64,000 bases of DNA, from positions 152,829 to 216,828 of the forward strand of contig MKUZ01000018.1 of NCBI GenBank assembly GCA_001899065.1, read 5' to 3'. Shown here one piece after another: positions 31,343 through 39,885 of this stretch. The DNA comes from Devosia sp. 66-22 (GTDB lineage: Bacteria > Pseudomonadota > Alphaproteobacteria > Rhizobiales > Devosiaceae). Each line of letters begins with the position of its first letter. The first letter of the stretch is position 1. The position numbers and the translations under genes are program-made. The notes below the pieces were generated by a model. That model made no database searches and had not been told where the DNA came from. It was given only the letters and a program-made list of their open reading frames with translations.

Positions 31343-31741
31343 ATGGCTGCTCTCAGCGTCACCGCTGCGAACGTCAAGAAGGGCGCAGGCGCCCAGGCCA
31401 AGGAAGGCGTGGCAGGCGCCACCATCACCGCCGGCCAGGCCGTCATCCTCAGTGCTGGCAAGTATGTGCTCGCCGACTGCGATGCCACCGACCTCAAGGG
31501 CTGCGATGGCATCGCCCTGCACGCCGCCTCCGATGGCCAGCCTCTGGATATCCAGAGCGGTGGCGAGATCAACCTCGGCGCCACCCTAGTGGCAGGCACC
31601 ACCTACTACCTCGCCCCAACTGCAGGCGGCATCGGACCAGTCGAGGACGTGGCCAGTGGCGACGACCCGATCATCATCGGCATCGCCAAGTCTGCCACGA
31701 CCCTGATGATGCGCATCACCGACCCGAACGTGACGATCTAA
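31343..31741 (+). CDS. Possible capsid decoration or structural protein
   Basis: This 132-residue, Ala/Gly-rich beta protein has the phrases AGATITAGQAVIL, GIALHAASDGQPLDIQSGGEINLGATLVAGTTYYLAP and DDPIIIGIAKSATTLMMRI. This pattern of short strands and glycine turns is common in phage decoration proteins and fibre-like head proteins. Its place among head-tail genes supports a virion role. Family assignment is tentative. Confidence 0.6.
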   Translation: MAALSVTAANVKKGAGAQAKEGVAGATITAGQAVILSAGKYVLADCDATDLKGCDGIALHAASDGQPLDIQSGGEINLGATLVAGTTYYLAPTAGGIGPVEDVASGDDPIIIGIAKSATTLMMRITDPNVTI

Positions 31742-31830
31742 GCCCCCGGGGTGGTCGGCAACCTTGTCGACCTCCTAGGGACCGGCGCGGGGGCCTGCTC
31801 ATAGGCCAGCACGGAAATGGAGAATTTAGA

Positions 31831-32163
31831 TTGGCATTGTCGGTTGATGCGCTGAAAGCGCAGCTCAACAAGACCCCGGACGACGCGGACGCTATCGACA
31901 GCGTCCGGTTGCCGGCGCTGCTCGCCGCGGCAACTGCCAAGATCGAAGCCGATCTCGGCTACAAGCTCACCGACACCGACGAGCTGCCGGACGGCGTACC
32001 CGCTGACCTTGAGCTGGCGGTGCTGATGACCGCGGCCGATTGGTACGAGAACCGCGAGGCCTCGATCGTCGGTGTCTCTGCGATGCCGCTGCCCTTCGGC
32101 GTGCCTGAGATCGTCGCCAACTACCGGCGCTACACCTTCGCGGCGGTCGACGATGCCGAATGA
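31831..32163 (+). CDS. Head-tail connector protein (gp6-like)
   Basis: This 110-residue helical protein fits the HK97 gp6 adaptor, which forms a ring below the portal. Markers are ALLAAATAKIEADLGYKL, DLELAVLMTAADWYENRE and VPEIVANYRRYTF near the C terminus. The start is TTG with GGAG 8 bases upstream; no ATG fits. An 89-bp spacer precedes it. The 3' end overlaps the next gene by 11 bp. Confidence 0.85.
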   Translation: MALSVDALKAQLNKTPDDADAIDSVRLPALLAAATAKIEADLGYKLTDTDELPDGVPADLELAVLMTAADWYENREASIVGVSAMPLPFGVPEIVANYRRYTFAAVDDAE

Positions 32164-32584
32164 CGGCGGACTCTCCCGCATCCAGCAGCGGCTCAATGCC
32201 ATCCCCGCCAACGTCAAGGCGGCGCTGGTGCCGGCGCTCACCAAGCAGGCCGAGGCGATCGCAGCCACGATGCGCACGCTGGCGCCCGATGATCCGGCCA
32301 CCGGCGACCCCGATCTCAAGACCTCGATCGAAGTCACCGGCCCCGGCCAGTCGACCCCGCCCTATTCCCAGCCGGGCGGCATGATGACGGTGCCCGACAA
32401 CGCCGTCGCCATCACCGCCGGCAACGAGGATGTGCGGTACCCGCACCTCGTGGAATACGGGACGAAGAAGGCGCCCGCGCAGCCCTTCTTCTGGCCCGCG
32501 TATCGCCTCCACCGCACCAAGGCGAAGAAGGCCATCAAGCGCGCCGCCAGCGCCGCCGTGCGCAAGAATTGGGGACGCCAGTGA
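32153..32584 (+). CDS. HK97 gp10-family protein
   Basis: This 143-residue protein matches the HK97 gp10 family of head-tail joining or tail-completion proteins. It opens with an amphipathic helix (LSRIQQRLNAIPANVKAALVPALTKQAEAIAATMR). The family signature follows, with AITAGNEDVRYPHLVEYGTKKAPAQPFFWPAY. A basic helix ends the chain. The stop overlaps the next GTG start. Confidence 0.88.
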   Translation: MPNDGGLSRIQQRLNAIPANVKAALVPALTKQAEAIAATMRTLAPDDPATGDPDLKTSIEVTGPGQSTPPYSQPGGMMTVPDNAVAITAGNEDVRYPHLVEYGTKKAPAQPFFWPAYRLHRTKAKKAIKRAASAAVRKNWGRQ

Positions 32585-32994
32585 CGGACCAGGCGTACCA
32601 AGTTCAGAAGGCCGTCCACGCGCTCCTAATCGGTACGGGCGCCCTCACCGACTTGGTGCCCGCCGAGTCCATCGCCGACTTTGGCGGCGTGCCCACGGTG
32701 TTCCCCTCGATCATCGTAGGAGAGGCCCAGATCGTCGACGAGGGGCAGCAGATCGATCGCTCGGTGATGCGGGTCTATCTCACCCTGCACCTCTGGACGA
32801 AGGAGGCTGCGCTGAATGCCGTCAAGAAGATCGGCGGCGCGGTGCGGACCGCGATGCACGGACAGCGGCCGCCCCTCGGCGGTGGCTTCCAGCTCGGCGA
32901 TCTCGGCATCGAGAGTGTGCGCTACGTCCGCGACCCGAGCGGCGAGAACGGCCACGGCGTCGTCACGATCAACGCGCTGGTGAGTGAGACCTGA
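32581..32994 (+). CDS. Tail terminator / DUF3168 protein
   Basis: This 137-residue protein has the DUF3168 pattern: QKAVHALLIGTGALTDLV at the N terminus, VFPSIIVGEAQIVDEGQQIDRSVMRVYLTLHLWTKEAALNAVKKI in the core, then a C-terminal strand (HGVVTINALVSE). DUF3168 proteins cap the siphovirus tail tube. The GTG start at 32581 overlaps the previous TGA; an upstream TTG at 32569 in the same frame is less likely. Confidence 0.85.
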   Translation: MTDQAYQVQKAVHALLIGTGALTDLVPAESIADFGGVPTVFPSIIVGEAQIVDEGQQIDRSVMRVYLTLHLWTKEAALNAVKKIGGAVRTAMHGQRPPLGGGFQLGDLGIESVRYVRDPSGENGHGVVTINALVSET

Positions 32995-33317
32995 TGCGCG
33001 CTGGCAGTCTCGATCGCACCATAGAAATCACCCGCACCACGACGGCGCCGAACCCCGAAGAGCCGTGGGTGCCCGGCGAGCCCACGACCTCGACGATCGC
33101 GACCGTGAGGGCGCAGCTGATGCAGCAGTCGACCGAGGAATTCATGCGCACCTTCGGCGAGTCGCAGGAGATCGCCGTTGCGTTCCGCATCCGGTACCGC
33201 GATGATGTCGTGCTCACCGACCAGATCGTCTACGCCGGCACGACTTACGATCTCCTCGAAATCAAGGAGATCGGCCGACGCATCGGCCTCGAGCTTCGCG
33301 CGAAGGCGGTGAGCTGA
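32994..33317 (+). CDS. Head closure protein (SPP1 gp16 / HK97 gp7 type)
   Basis: This 107-residue beta-barrel stopper closes the connector after packaging. It opens with LDRTIEITRTTTAPNPEEPWVPGE and carries the family core RAQLMQQSTEEFMRTFGESQEIAVAFRIRYRDDVVLTDQIVYAGTTYDLLEIKEIGRR. It overlaps the genes on both sides by one base. Confidence 0.88.
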   Translation: MRAGSLDRTIEITRTTTAPNPEEPWVPGEPTTSTIATVRAQLMQQSTEEFMRTFGESQEIAVAFRIRYRDDVVLTDQIVYAGTTYDLLEIKEIGRRIGLELRAKAVS

Positions 33318-33709
33318 TGCGTGGCACGAAGCCGACCTTGGTGGTCGACAACGACGCGGTGAAGACGGCGCCAGCGCCCCCGGCGTGGCTGTCTGCGAAG
33401 GCGAAAGCCGAGTGGCGCCGCGTGATGCCGATCCTCGTCGATCGCGAGATCCTGACCGCCGCCGACCTCGGTAGCCTCGAAAACTACTGTCTCGCTCAAG
33501 CCCGCGTGCGTGACGCGGAGCGGATGCTTGCCGGCACCACCGACCCGGACGCCTGGCTGAAACTGCTCAGGGCGCAGGACAAGGCTATGGCGACCGCGCG
33601 CCAGCTCGCCGCCGAACTGGGGCTCACCCCGGTGTCGCGATCGAGGCCCGGCATTCGAGAGGAGGAGGAAGGCGATGACGACGCCGACAACCCGCTCGAC
33701 ATATCCTGA
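33317..33709 (+). CDS. P27-family terminase small subunit
   Basis: The small subunit recognises the DNA to be packaged and loads it on the large subunit. The 130-residue product has the P27 pattern: PAWLSAKAKAEWRRVMPILVDREILTAADLGSLENYCLAQARVRDAERML, then an ARQLAAELGLTPVSRSR helix and an acidic tail. It overlaps the large-subunit gene by 35 bp. Its place after the connectors, rather than before the portal, is unusual. Confidence 0.9.
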   Translation: MRGTKPTLVVDNDAVKTAPAPPAWLSAKAKAEWRRVMPILVDREILTAADLGSLENYCLAQARVRDAERMLAGTTDPDAWLKLLRAQDKAMATARQLAAELGLTPVSRSRPGIREEEEGDDDADNPLDIS

Positions 33710-35306
33710 ATGGGTCTATGACGGCTCCGAAATCCCCGACCCCTTCGGGCACGGGGAACGCGCCGTGCGCTTCCTCCGGGCGCTGCGCCATCCCAAGAGC
33801 ACGCTGCCGAATCGAGCATTCCAGCTCGACCCTTGGCAGGAGCGCGTCGTGCGGCGCATCTATGGCCCGCGCAACGACGACGGCACCCGCATCGTCAAGA
33901 CCGTGGTGCTGTTGCTTCCGAGAGGAAACCGGAAGACGTCATTGGCTGCGGCGCTCTCGCTGCTGCACACCATCGGCCCGGAACGCGCGCCCTACGGCGA
34001 AGCCACCTTCGCGGCCGTCGATCGGAAGCAGGCCGGCCGTGCCTTCAAGGAAGCGATCGGGATCGTCCGCGAGGACAAGCGGCTGGTCAAAGCCACCCGC
34101 ATCTACGACGCCCACAACAGCGCGAAGAAGATCACATACCCCACCGACGGCGTGTCGCTCGAGGTGATCAGCGGCGACGCGGGGACGGCGCATGGCGCGA
34201 CGCCGGCCTTTGTGCTCGCCGACGAAATTCACATCTGGCCGAACCGCGATCTCTGGGAGGCGCTGACCACCGGCCTCGACAAGGTCGACAATCCGCTACT
34301 GGTGGTGGCGACCACCGCCGGCCGAGGCCAGGACAATTTCGCCTGGGAAGTGATCGAGGACGCCCGCAAGGTGGCGCGCGGCGAAGTCGATGATCCGTCG
34401 ATCCTCCCCGTGCTGTTCGAAGCGGACCGCGATGCCGACTGGCAGGACGAAGAACTGTGGCACCGCGTCAACCCCGGCCTGCGGCACGGGTATCCTTCGC
34501 TCGACGGCTTCCGGCGTCACGCCCGGCGCGCCGAGCGCAGCGTCGGCGAGCGGCAGAGCCTGCTGCAGCTCAAGCTCAATGTCTGGCTCGACCAGACCGT
34601 CGATCCCTTTGTCGACATGGTGGTCTACGACGCCGGCCGGAAGCCCGTCGACCTCGACGCCCTGGCCGATGACCCGTGCTGGCTGGGTGTCGACCTCTCC
34701 TCCACCATCGACCTTTCCGTCATCGTGGCGTGCTGGCGTACCGCCGACGGCTACGCGGTGGCCGCGTGGTTCTTCATCCCCGAAGCCAACATAGACGAGC
34801 GGGAGGACGGCTCCGGCGGCACCTACCGCCAATGGGTGGACGAAGGGCTGATCGAGGCCACTCCGGGCTCTACGATCGATTTCCGGCGCATCCGCGACAA
34901 GATCATCGACCTGCACGAAACGATGACGCTGCAGGAGATCGCCTTCGACCCCTACATGGCGCGCCAGGTGCAGCCCGAATTGATGGAGATGGGGCTGCCG
35001 GTCGTCGACATGCGCCAGGTGCCGAGCCTGATGATGCCGGCGATCCTCGAGCTGGAGCGTGCGATCCTCGCCGGCGAGTTCCAGCACGGCGGCAATCCCG
35101 TCCTGCGGCACTGTTTCAGCAACGTAGTGGTGCGACGGAACGATCAGGGTCACGTCGCCAAGTTCACGAAGTCCAAGAAGTGGCTGTCGATCGACGGGGC
35201 CGTCGCGTCGGCGATGGCGGTGGCGCGGTGCGCTGCCGGCGATAGCGGACGCTCCTCCTACGAGGACGCCGACGAAGAGAACACCGAGGAGTGGGCCTAT
35301 GCCTGA
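33675..35306 (+). CDS. Terminase large subunit (Terminase_1 type)
   Basis: This 543-residue packaging motor has an N-terminal ATPase and a C-terminal nuclease. Walker A is LLPRGNRKTSLAAA (residues 83-89 are RGNRKTS). Walker B is AFVLADEIHIW with D183-E184, and VVATTAGRG is the coupling motif. The nuclease begins at LGVDLSSTIDLSVIVACW and continues through EIAFDPYMARQV and HCFSNVVVRRNDQGHVAKFTKSKKWLSIDGAVASAMAVARC. It overlaps the tape measure gene by 8 bp. Confidence 0.95.
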   Translation: MTTPTTRSTYPEWVYDGSEIPDPFGHGERAVRFLRALRHPKSTLPNRAFQLDPWQERVVRRIYGPRNDDGTRIVKTVVLLLPRGNRKTSLAAALSLLHTIGPERAPYGEATFAAVDRKQAGRAFKEAIGIVREDKRLVKATRIYDAHNSAKKITYPTDGVSLEVISGDAGTAHGATPAFVLADEIHIWPNRDLWEALTTGLDKVDNPLLVVATTAGRGQDNFAWEVIEDARKVARGEVDDPSILPVLFEADRDADWQDEELWHRVNPGLRHGYPSLDGFRRHARRAERSVGERQSLLQLKLNVWLDQTVDPFVDMVVYDAGRKPVDLDALADDPCWLGVDLSSTIDLSVIVACWRTADGYAVAAWFFIPEANIDEREDGSGGTYRQWVDEGLIEATPGSTIDFRRIRDKIIDLHETMTLQEIAFDPYMARQVQPELMEMGLPVVDMRQVPSLMMPAILELERAILAGEFQHGGNPVLRHCFSNVVVRRNDQGHVAKFTKSKKWLSIDGAVASAMAVARCAAGDSGRSSYEDADEENTEEWAYA

Positions 35307-37929
35307 CGATACCGAACGCCTTGTCATCCTGCTCGAGGCGAAGATCAGCGAGCTCGAAAAGAACATGGCGAAGGCCAGCGGCACGACCGCGAAGGCCTAT
35401 CGCGAAATGTCCCTCGGTTCGCGTCGCGCCACGTCGCAGATGCAAGAGGACGCGATCCGGTCGACATTGCGCATCAACCAGGCCCTCGATGCGACCCGGG
35501 CAAGGGTCGGCGTGTTCGCGTCGAGCTTCGCATCGGGCCTCGTCGCGCCGCTCGCTGGGCTGCTGTCCCTCACAGCCGCAGTGAACGGTACGCGCGCCGC
35601 GCTCGACAAATTCGGAGACATCGCGGACCAGTCCGCCGCCGCTGGTCTCGACAGCGAATTCTTTCAGGGCATAGCCTACCAGGCGAAGCTCTCCGGCATC
35701 GAGATCGGCACGATGGCCGACGCGATGGCCACCTTCAACAAGCTCAGCGGGCAGGCCGTTGAGGGTCGCGGCAAGATGGTGACCCAGCTCAAGGCCGAAC
35801 ATCCGGAATTGCTCCGCAGCCTACAGCTCGCTACGGACCAGGAGCAGCGCTTCCGGCTCATCGTAGACGCGATTAAGAACGCCAAGACCGAGCAGGAAGG
35901 CGCGGTGATCGCCGCCGCAGCGTGGGGCGATCAAGGTGTGCGCATCGCCACCGCGTTCCGCGAAGGATCGGCGGCCGTCGACGAGATGGTCCGCAAGGCC
36001 AAGGAGCTCGGCCTGATAGTCGACCGCGAGGTAATTGCCCGCGCCGATGAGCTGGGGGACGAGTGGGAGACCACGGCCGCAATCCTAGATAACAGGATCA
36101 AGGTGGCCCTCGTCGACATGGGGCCGCTGATGGTCGATCTCGTCGGGCTCGCCGCCGACTTCGGCTCGAACATGGCTCTTGTGCACGACCAGTTCCGCGA
36201 GATCGAGCAGCGCCGCTTCCTCAATCCCCTCCAGAACGAGCTTATCGCCGTGCAGGAGGAAATCCATCGGATCAAGACTGGCGGCGAGCGAGGCGGCGTC
36301 GGCGCCGTTGTCGACCTGGTGTTCGGCAAGTCCGGCGACGAGGACGCGCGGGTCGAAGAGCTCTACCAGAAGGCCGAGCGTCTGCAGGAGCGCATCGCAC
36401 AGTTGCAGGGAAAGCCTCCCGGCCCGCCCACGGCAGCGCCAGTGGTACGATCACCCGGCAGCGCGTTTAGCCAGGGATGGGGCGCTGGCGCGTTCCTGTC
36501 GAGCGCTCCACAGGTGTTCGATCGGAAGCTGATCGACGGGCTCAAGGACGTGTCCGGCGCGGCGTATAAGACCACGGTCGAGCTCGCCAGCACGACCGAT
36601 GCGGTCGACGAGCTGCGCCAGCAAGCCGAGCAGACGGCGACCGCCCTGGAAAGCTCGCTCGGCGGCGCTCTGAGCACGTTGTTCGACGGCCCTATCACCA
36701 ACGTGCAGGACGGCCTCGCTGGCATCCTCGACAGTCTCGGCTCGCTGGGACGGCAGAACCTCAGCAGCGTCTTCTCGGGGATGCTGAGCCCGGCCAACCA
36801 GAACGCGGCCACAGGCGGCGTGATGGGCAACGGGCTCTGGGGCTCTGCGATCTTCGAAGCGGCCAAGGCGGGCACCGCGGCGGGCTCCAAGGAGGGCGTG
36901 GCTGGCGGGTTCGATGGCTGGCTCAAGAACAATGCCGGGACCGTCGGCGCGGGGCTGGGCGGCCTCGGTCTCGGCTACAGCACGCAATCGCCGTTGATGG
37001 GTGCCGTCGGTGGCGCGCTCGGCGGCGCAGCGGCCGGCCCGTGGGGCGCGCTGGCGGGCGGCGTAGCGGGCTTCATCGGTGGATTGCTCGGCATGCAGGA
37101 GGCGCTGCAAAAGGCCAAGAAGGCCGTCAACGACAACAAGCTCTCGATCGACCAGTTCATCGCCACGGGCATGGGCAAAGAAGTCGACAGCATCTCGGCG
37201 GCCGTGGCGCAATTTAGAGCGCAAGGAGCCCAGCTTGTCGAGCTCGCAAAGGCCGCCGGCGATAACGCACTCGTGCGCCGCCTGCAGCGGGCGATGGACG
37301 CTTATCGCGACACGCTCAGGATCGAGCGGCTACAGGATCGCGTGGTGGCATCGAGCGACGTGCTCCGCGAAGCCTACGAGCGGGAGGCCGACGCGCTCCG
37401 CGGAGTGATCGAGCAGAACAAGGCCTGGGTGGCGAGCCTCAAAGGCTTCAAGAACGCGTTGCTCCTCGACACGAACCTGTCACCGCTTTCGCCGCAGGAT
37501 CGATTGATCCAGGCGCAGATGCAGTTTCAGCGCACCAGCCAGGCAGCGATCGGCGGTGACGCCAGCGCGCAGTCGCGGCTGCAGCAGGAAGCATCTTCCT
37601 ACCTCGAAGCCGCGCGCGGCTTCTACGCCTCCAGCGGGGCTTACCAGTCAATCTTCGACCAGGTCCAAGGTGTGCTGGATCGAGCGATCAGCGCCGGCAA
37701 CGGTGCAGTCAGCGACGCCGAGCGCCAGTTGAACAAGCTCACCGATCTCGTCGGCGGGCAGATCGACCTCAAGAACGCCGTCGTGTCCGTCAACCAGGCA
37801 ATCGCCAAGCTGAACGCGGACATGGCGAGGTTGCAGGCTGCGGAGATCGCCGCCTCGCAGGACGTCACCACATCGGTGAAGCAACTACTTCGCGAGCTAT
37901 CGCAACAGAGCGGCAGGAGAGCAGCATAA
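35299..37929 (+). CDS. Tail tape measure protein
   Basis: This 876-residue protein sets tail length. The N-terminal 110 residues are helical with a typical MAKASGTTAKAYREM start and a hydrophobic GLVAPLAGLLSL stretch. Next is a conserved region (DQSAAAGLDSEFFQGIAYQAKLSGIEIGTMADAMATFNKLSGQA), then helical linkers. A Gly/Ala-rich hydrophobic zone (about 575-640; GLGGLGLGYSTQ, GGALGGAAAGPWGALAGGVAGFIGGLLGM) may cross the host membrane. The C terminus is coiled coil. By the usual 0.15 nm per residue, the tail would be near 130 nm. Confidence 0.9.
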   Translation: MPDDTERLVILLEAKISELEKNMAKASGTTAKAYREMSLGSRRATSQMQEDAIRSTLRINQALDATRARVGVFASSFASGLVAPLAGLLSLTAAVNGTRAALDKFGDIADQSAAAGLDSEFFQGIAYQAKLSGIEIGTMADAMATFNKLSGQAVEGRGKMVTQLKAEHPELLRSLQLATDQEQRFRLIVDAIKNAKTEQEGAVIAAAAWGDQGVRIATAFREGSAAVDEMVRKAKELGLIVDREVIARADELGDEWETTAAILDNRIKVALVDMGPLMVDLVGLAADFGSNMALVHDQFREIEQRRFLNPLQNELIAVQEEIHRIKTGGERGGVGAVVDLVFGKSGDEDARVEELYQKAERLQERIAQLQGKPPGPPTAAPVVRSPGSAFSQGWGAGAFLSSAPQVFDRKLIDGLKDVSGAAYKTTVELASTTDAVDELRQQAEQTATALESSLGGALSTLFDGPITNVQDGLAGILDSLGSLGRQNLSSVFSGMLSPANQNAATGGVMGNGLWGSAIFEAAKAGTAAGSKEGVAGGFDGWLKNNAGTVGAGLGGLGLGYSTQSPLMGAVGGALGGAAAGPWGALAGGVAGFIGGLLGMQEALQKAKKAVNDNKLSIDQFIATGMGKEVDSISAAVAQFRAQGAQLVELAKAAGDNALVRRLQRAMDAYRDTLRIERLQDRVVASSDVLREAYEREADALRGVIEQNKAWVASLKGFKNALLLDTNLSPLSPQDRLIQAQMQFQRTSQAAIGGDASAQSRLQQEASSYLEAARGFYASSGAYQSIFDQVQGVLDRAISAGNGAVSDAERQLNKLTDLVGGQIDLKNAVVSVNQAIAKLNADMARLQAAEIAASQDVTTSVKQLLRELSQQSGRRAA

Positions 37930-38300
37930 TGGACCTTTCAGACATCGCCCCGACCTCGATGAAGGTCGCGATCAGGCACCCCGGCACCGGCAAGGAGACC
38001 GGGCTGATCATCGACGTGCAGTCGCTTGAAAGCCCGGTCGTGCAGAAGGTGCGGCGCGAGCAGCGGGACGCGGTGCTCCGTACTCGAAACCGCAAGATGA
38101 CGGCCGAAGAAATCGACGAGCAGATCACTGACCAGATCGTCGCCGCGATCGCGGGCTGGCAGTGGAACGGCGACGCGAGCTGGGGCGGCAAGAAGCTCGA
38201 TCTCACCCCCGAGAATGTCCGCATCGTTGTCGCCGCGCCGTGGGTGCGCAAGCAGGTTGAGGAGGCGGTCGCGGACGAAGCAGGTTTTTTCTCGAACTGA
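37929..38300 (+). CDS. Tail assembly chaperone, short (G-type) product
   Basis: This 123-residue protein overlaps the tape measure stop by one base (TAATG). It has a GKETGLIIDVQS strand, a KMTAEEIDEQITDQIVAAI helix, then LDLTPENVRIVVAAPWVRKQVEEAV and ends DEAGFFSN. The layout matches lambda G-like chaperones that coat the tape measure protein before tube assembly. In most siphoviruses the gene lies before the tape measure gene; here it follows it. The slippery site near its end suggests a second, longer product. Confidence 0.8.
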   Translation: MDLSDIAPTSMKVAIRHPGTGKETGLIIDVQSLESPVVQKVRREQRDAVLRTRNRKMTAEEIDEQITDQIVAAIAGWQWNGDASWGGKKLDLTPENVRIVVAAPWVRKQVEEAVADEAGFFSN

Positions 38301-38650
38301 GCGAGGGGCTCTGCGCCGCGGTGCGTCTGGCCGTGGCGCGGGGATCTCTGGTTGGCATCGAGATCGAGCCAGCCGGCGAGCATCTATGGCTCTGGTTCTG
38401 GGACATGAATCGCGGCCGGCGCAGCAACGGCTTCGGTCCTGATGGATTGTCGGGGCTCGACTTGACGTCGTGGCAGCAGATGACGGGCGCCATCGTTCGG
38501 CCAGAAGAGTGGAGCATCGTTCGAGACATGGACCAGGCCTATGTCGATGCGGCCAGCAAGAAGATGGCGGCCGGCAAGGGCGGCCCGCTCTACGCGCCGA
38601 GCGAGGGCCCGGGCCTGACGGCGGCGAGCTTTGACGGGATGATCGGATGA
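37929..38650 (+). CDS. Tail assembly chaperone, -1 frameshift (GT-type) product
   Basis: Reading 37929-38291 and then 38291-38650 joins the G frame to the -1 frame and gives a 240-residue fusion. The downstream frame is open through the slip site (FF|LELSEGLCAAVRLAVARGSLVGIEIEP...) and reaches 38650. Its only near start is a GTG at 38321 with GAGGGG 12 bases before it, a poor fit. This copies the lambda G/GT arrangement in which a minor fraction of ribosomes shift to make a fusion needed for tail assembly. The 38321 frame as a separate gene remains an alternative. Confidence 0.75.
38285..38291 (+). promoter_or_regulatory. Programmed -1 frameshift slippery site
   Basis: T TTT TTC fits the X-XXY-YYZ heptamer and is in phase with the G frame (codons GGT TTT TTC TCG AAC TGA). 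The G stop is 7 bases past the heptamer, and the -1 frame continues for 119 codons. A short inverted repeat GAGC / GCTC just after the site might act as a weak stimulator. Confidence 0.75.
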
Positions 38651-39621
38651 GGCGGAAGCGGGCCAACGGCAAGTTCGCCGGATGGAAGGTCGGGAACGGC
38701 TATGCCGAATACCGGTACGGCAAGCCCTCCTCGGCGAAGTCGCGACCGATCTACAATCCGGCTCAGCGCGACCACTACGTCGGGAAGGTGGCCGACATCC
38801 TCGGCACATGGCAGAGCAGCAAATGGGAACGCGAGGGCGACACTCGCGCCGGCATCCGCAGCTCGCTCTGCCTCGAGGGTTATGCGTGGCAGCGATCCGA
38901 CGACGAGGCCGCCTTCCTCGTCGCAGCCGGCCTCGTGCTCCTCGGCGCGTCGCAGCGCCCCAGCTTCACCGAAGGCCAGCCCGGCTACACCGAGCCGGCA
39001 GAGAACTGCTACCACTGCCACCGACCGATCCCAGATGCCGACATGACGCGCGGCCAGCGGTTCTGCTCGGTGGAGTGCGCCCGCGCCGCGCTCAACCGGC
39101 GGGACTTCAGCCAGCGTGCCGCGCACGACGCCGTTGCCCATGCGGCCTATAATCTCATCGCGCGCAGCAAACGGCCGCACCAGAAGTGCCCGCAATGCGG
39201 TGAGCCCTTCCGGCCATCGCGCGAGGGTCAGCGATATTGCTCGCCGCGCTGCACGGGCATCGCCACCTCCGGCCTGGCACCGCGGACTTGCGCTCATTGC
39301 CGTGAGCCGTTCCAGCCCTCGCGCGGTGCCCAGGAATTCTGCTCGAAGGCATGCTCCGGTGCCCACTCCGCCGCGCAGCGGCGAGCGGTGCTGCCCGTGG
39401 TGCTCTGCCACTGTTGCGGTGAGCCTTTTCAGCAGTCGGTCGCGAAGCAGCGCTTTTGCTCGGATACGTGCCGGAAGCGCATCGAGAACCTGCAGTCGAG
39501 AATCCGAACGGGCAACGCGCTGATGACGGCCACCAACTTCGACTATCTCGTCACCGTGCCGACAAACGCCCGCCCTCGATGGCTCACCCCCGAGCGGTTC
39601 GACGAGATGCTGGCGGCTTAG
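38647..39621 (+). CDS. Protein with four tandem zinc ribbons, unknown role
   Basis: This 324-residue protein has four Cys4 modules in series: CYHCHRPIPDADM...FCSVEC, CPQCGEPFRPS...YCSPRC, CAHCREPFQPS...FCSKAC and CHCCGEPFQQS...FCSDTC. The N terminus (RANGKFAGWKVGNGYAEYRYGKP) and a helical stretch (DDEAAFLVAAGLVLLG) precede them. The start overlaps the chaperone stop (ATGA). It stands where a distal tail gene would be expected, but nothing resembles a baseplate or fibre. A nucleic-acid or protein-binding role is possible. Confidence 0.75.
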   Translation: MRRKRANGKFAGWKVGNGYAEYRYGKPSSAKSRPIYNPAQRDHYVGKVADILGTWQSSKWEREGDTRAGIRSSLCLEGYAWQRSDDEAAFLVAAGLVLLGASQRPSFTEGQPGYTEPAENCYHCHRPIPDADMTRGQRFCSVECARAALNRRDFSQRAAHDAVAHAAYNLIARSKRPHQKCPQCGEPFRPSREGQRYCSPRCTGIATSGLAPRTCAHCREPFQPSRGAQEFCSKACSGAHSAAQRRAVLPVVLCHCCGEPFQQSVAKQRFCSDTCRKRIENLQSRIRTGNALMTATNFDYLVTVPTNARPRWLTPERFDEMLAA

Positions 39622-39818
39622 TCGGCGCTCTTTCCAAGTTCGATCACGCGGTCGCTCAACACCTTCAACTGCTCATGCATGCTGGCCAGTATCTGCCCCT
39701 GCTGAGCAATCGCCCGGGTCAAGCCCTCGACCGAGTCGCTAAGGATGCGCTGGTTCTCGCCCAGGCGGACGATCGCCTCCTGAGTGGCCTCCGCAAGTTT
39801 CTGCTGACCATCACTCAT
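39618..39818 (-). CDS. Small coiled-coil phage protein
   Basis: This 66-residue, mostly helical protein has regular hydrophobic spacing through EATQEAIVRLGENQRILSDSVEGLTRAIAQQGQILASMHEQLKVLSDRVIEL, which suggests a coiled coil. It is on the minus strand, so it may be expressed from the lysogenic promoter of the RHH gene upstream. Its 3' end overlaps the zinc-ribbon gene by 4 bp. No family is recognised. Confidence 0.6.
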   Translation of the reverse strand: MSDGQQKLAEATQEAIVRLGENQRILSDSVEGLTRAIAQQGQILASMHEQLKVLSDRVIELGKSAD

Positions 39819-39885
39819 TCAAAGTCTCCATCCTGAATATCGATTTTCGCGGTCCATCGGAGTCCTAGTCCGATGGGGGAGGGGC

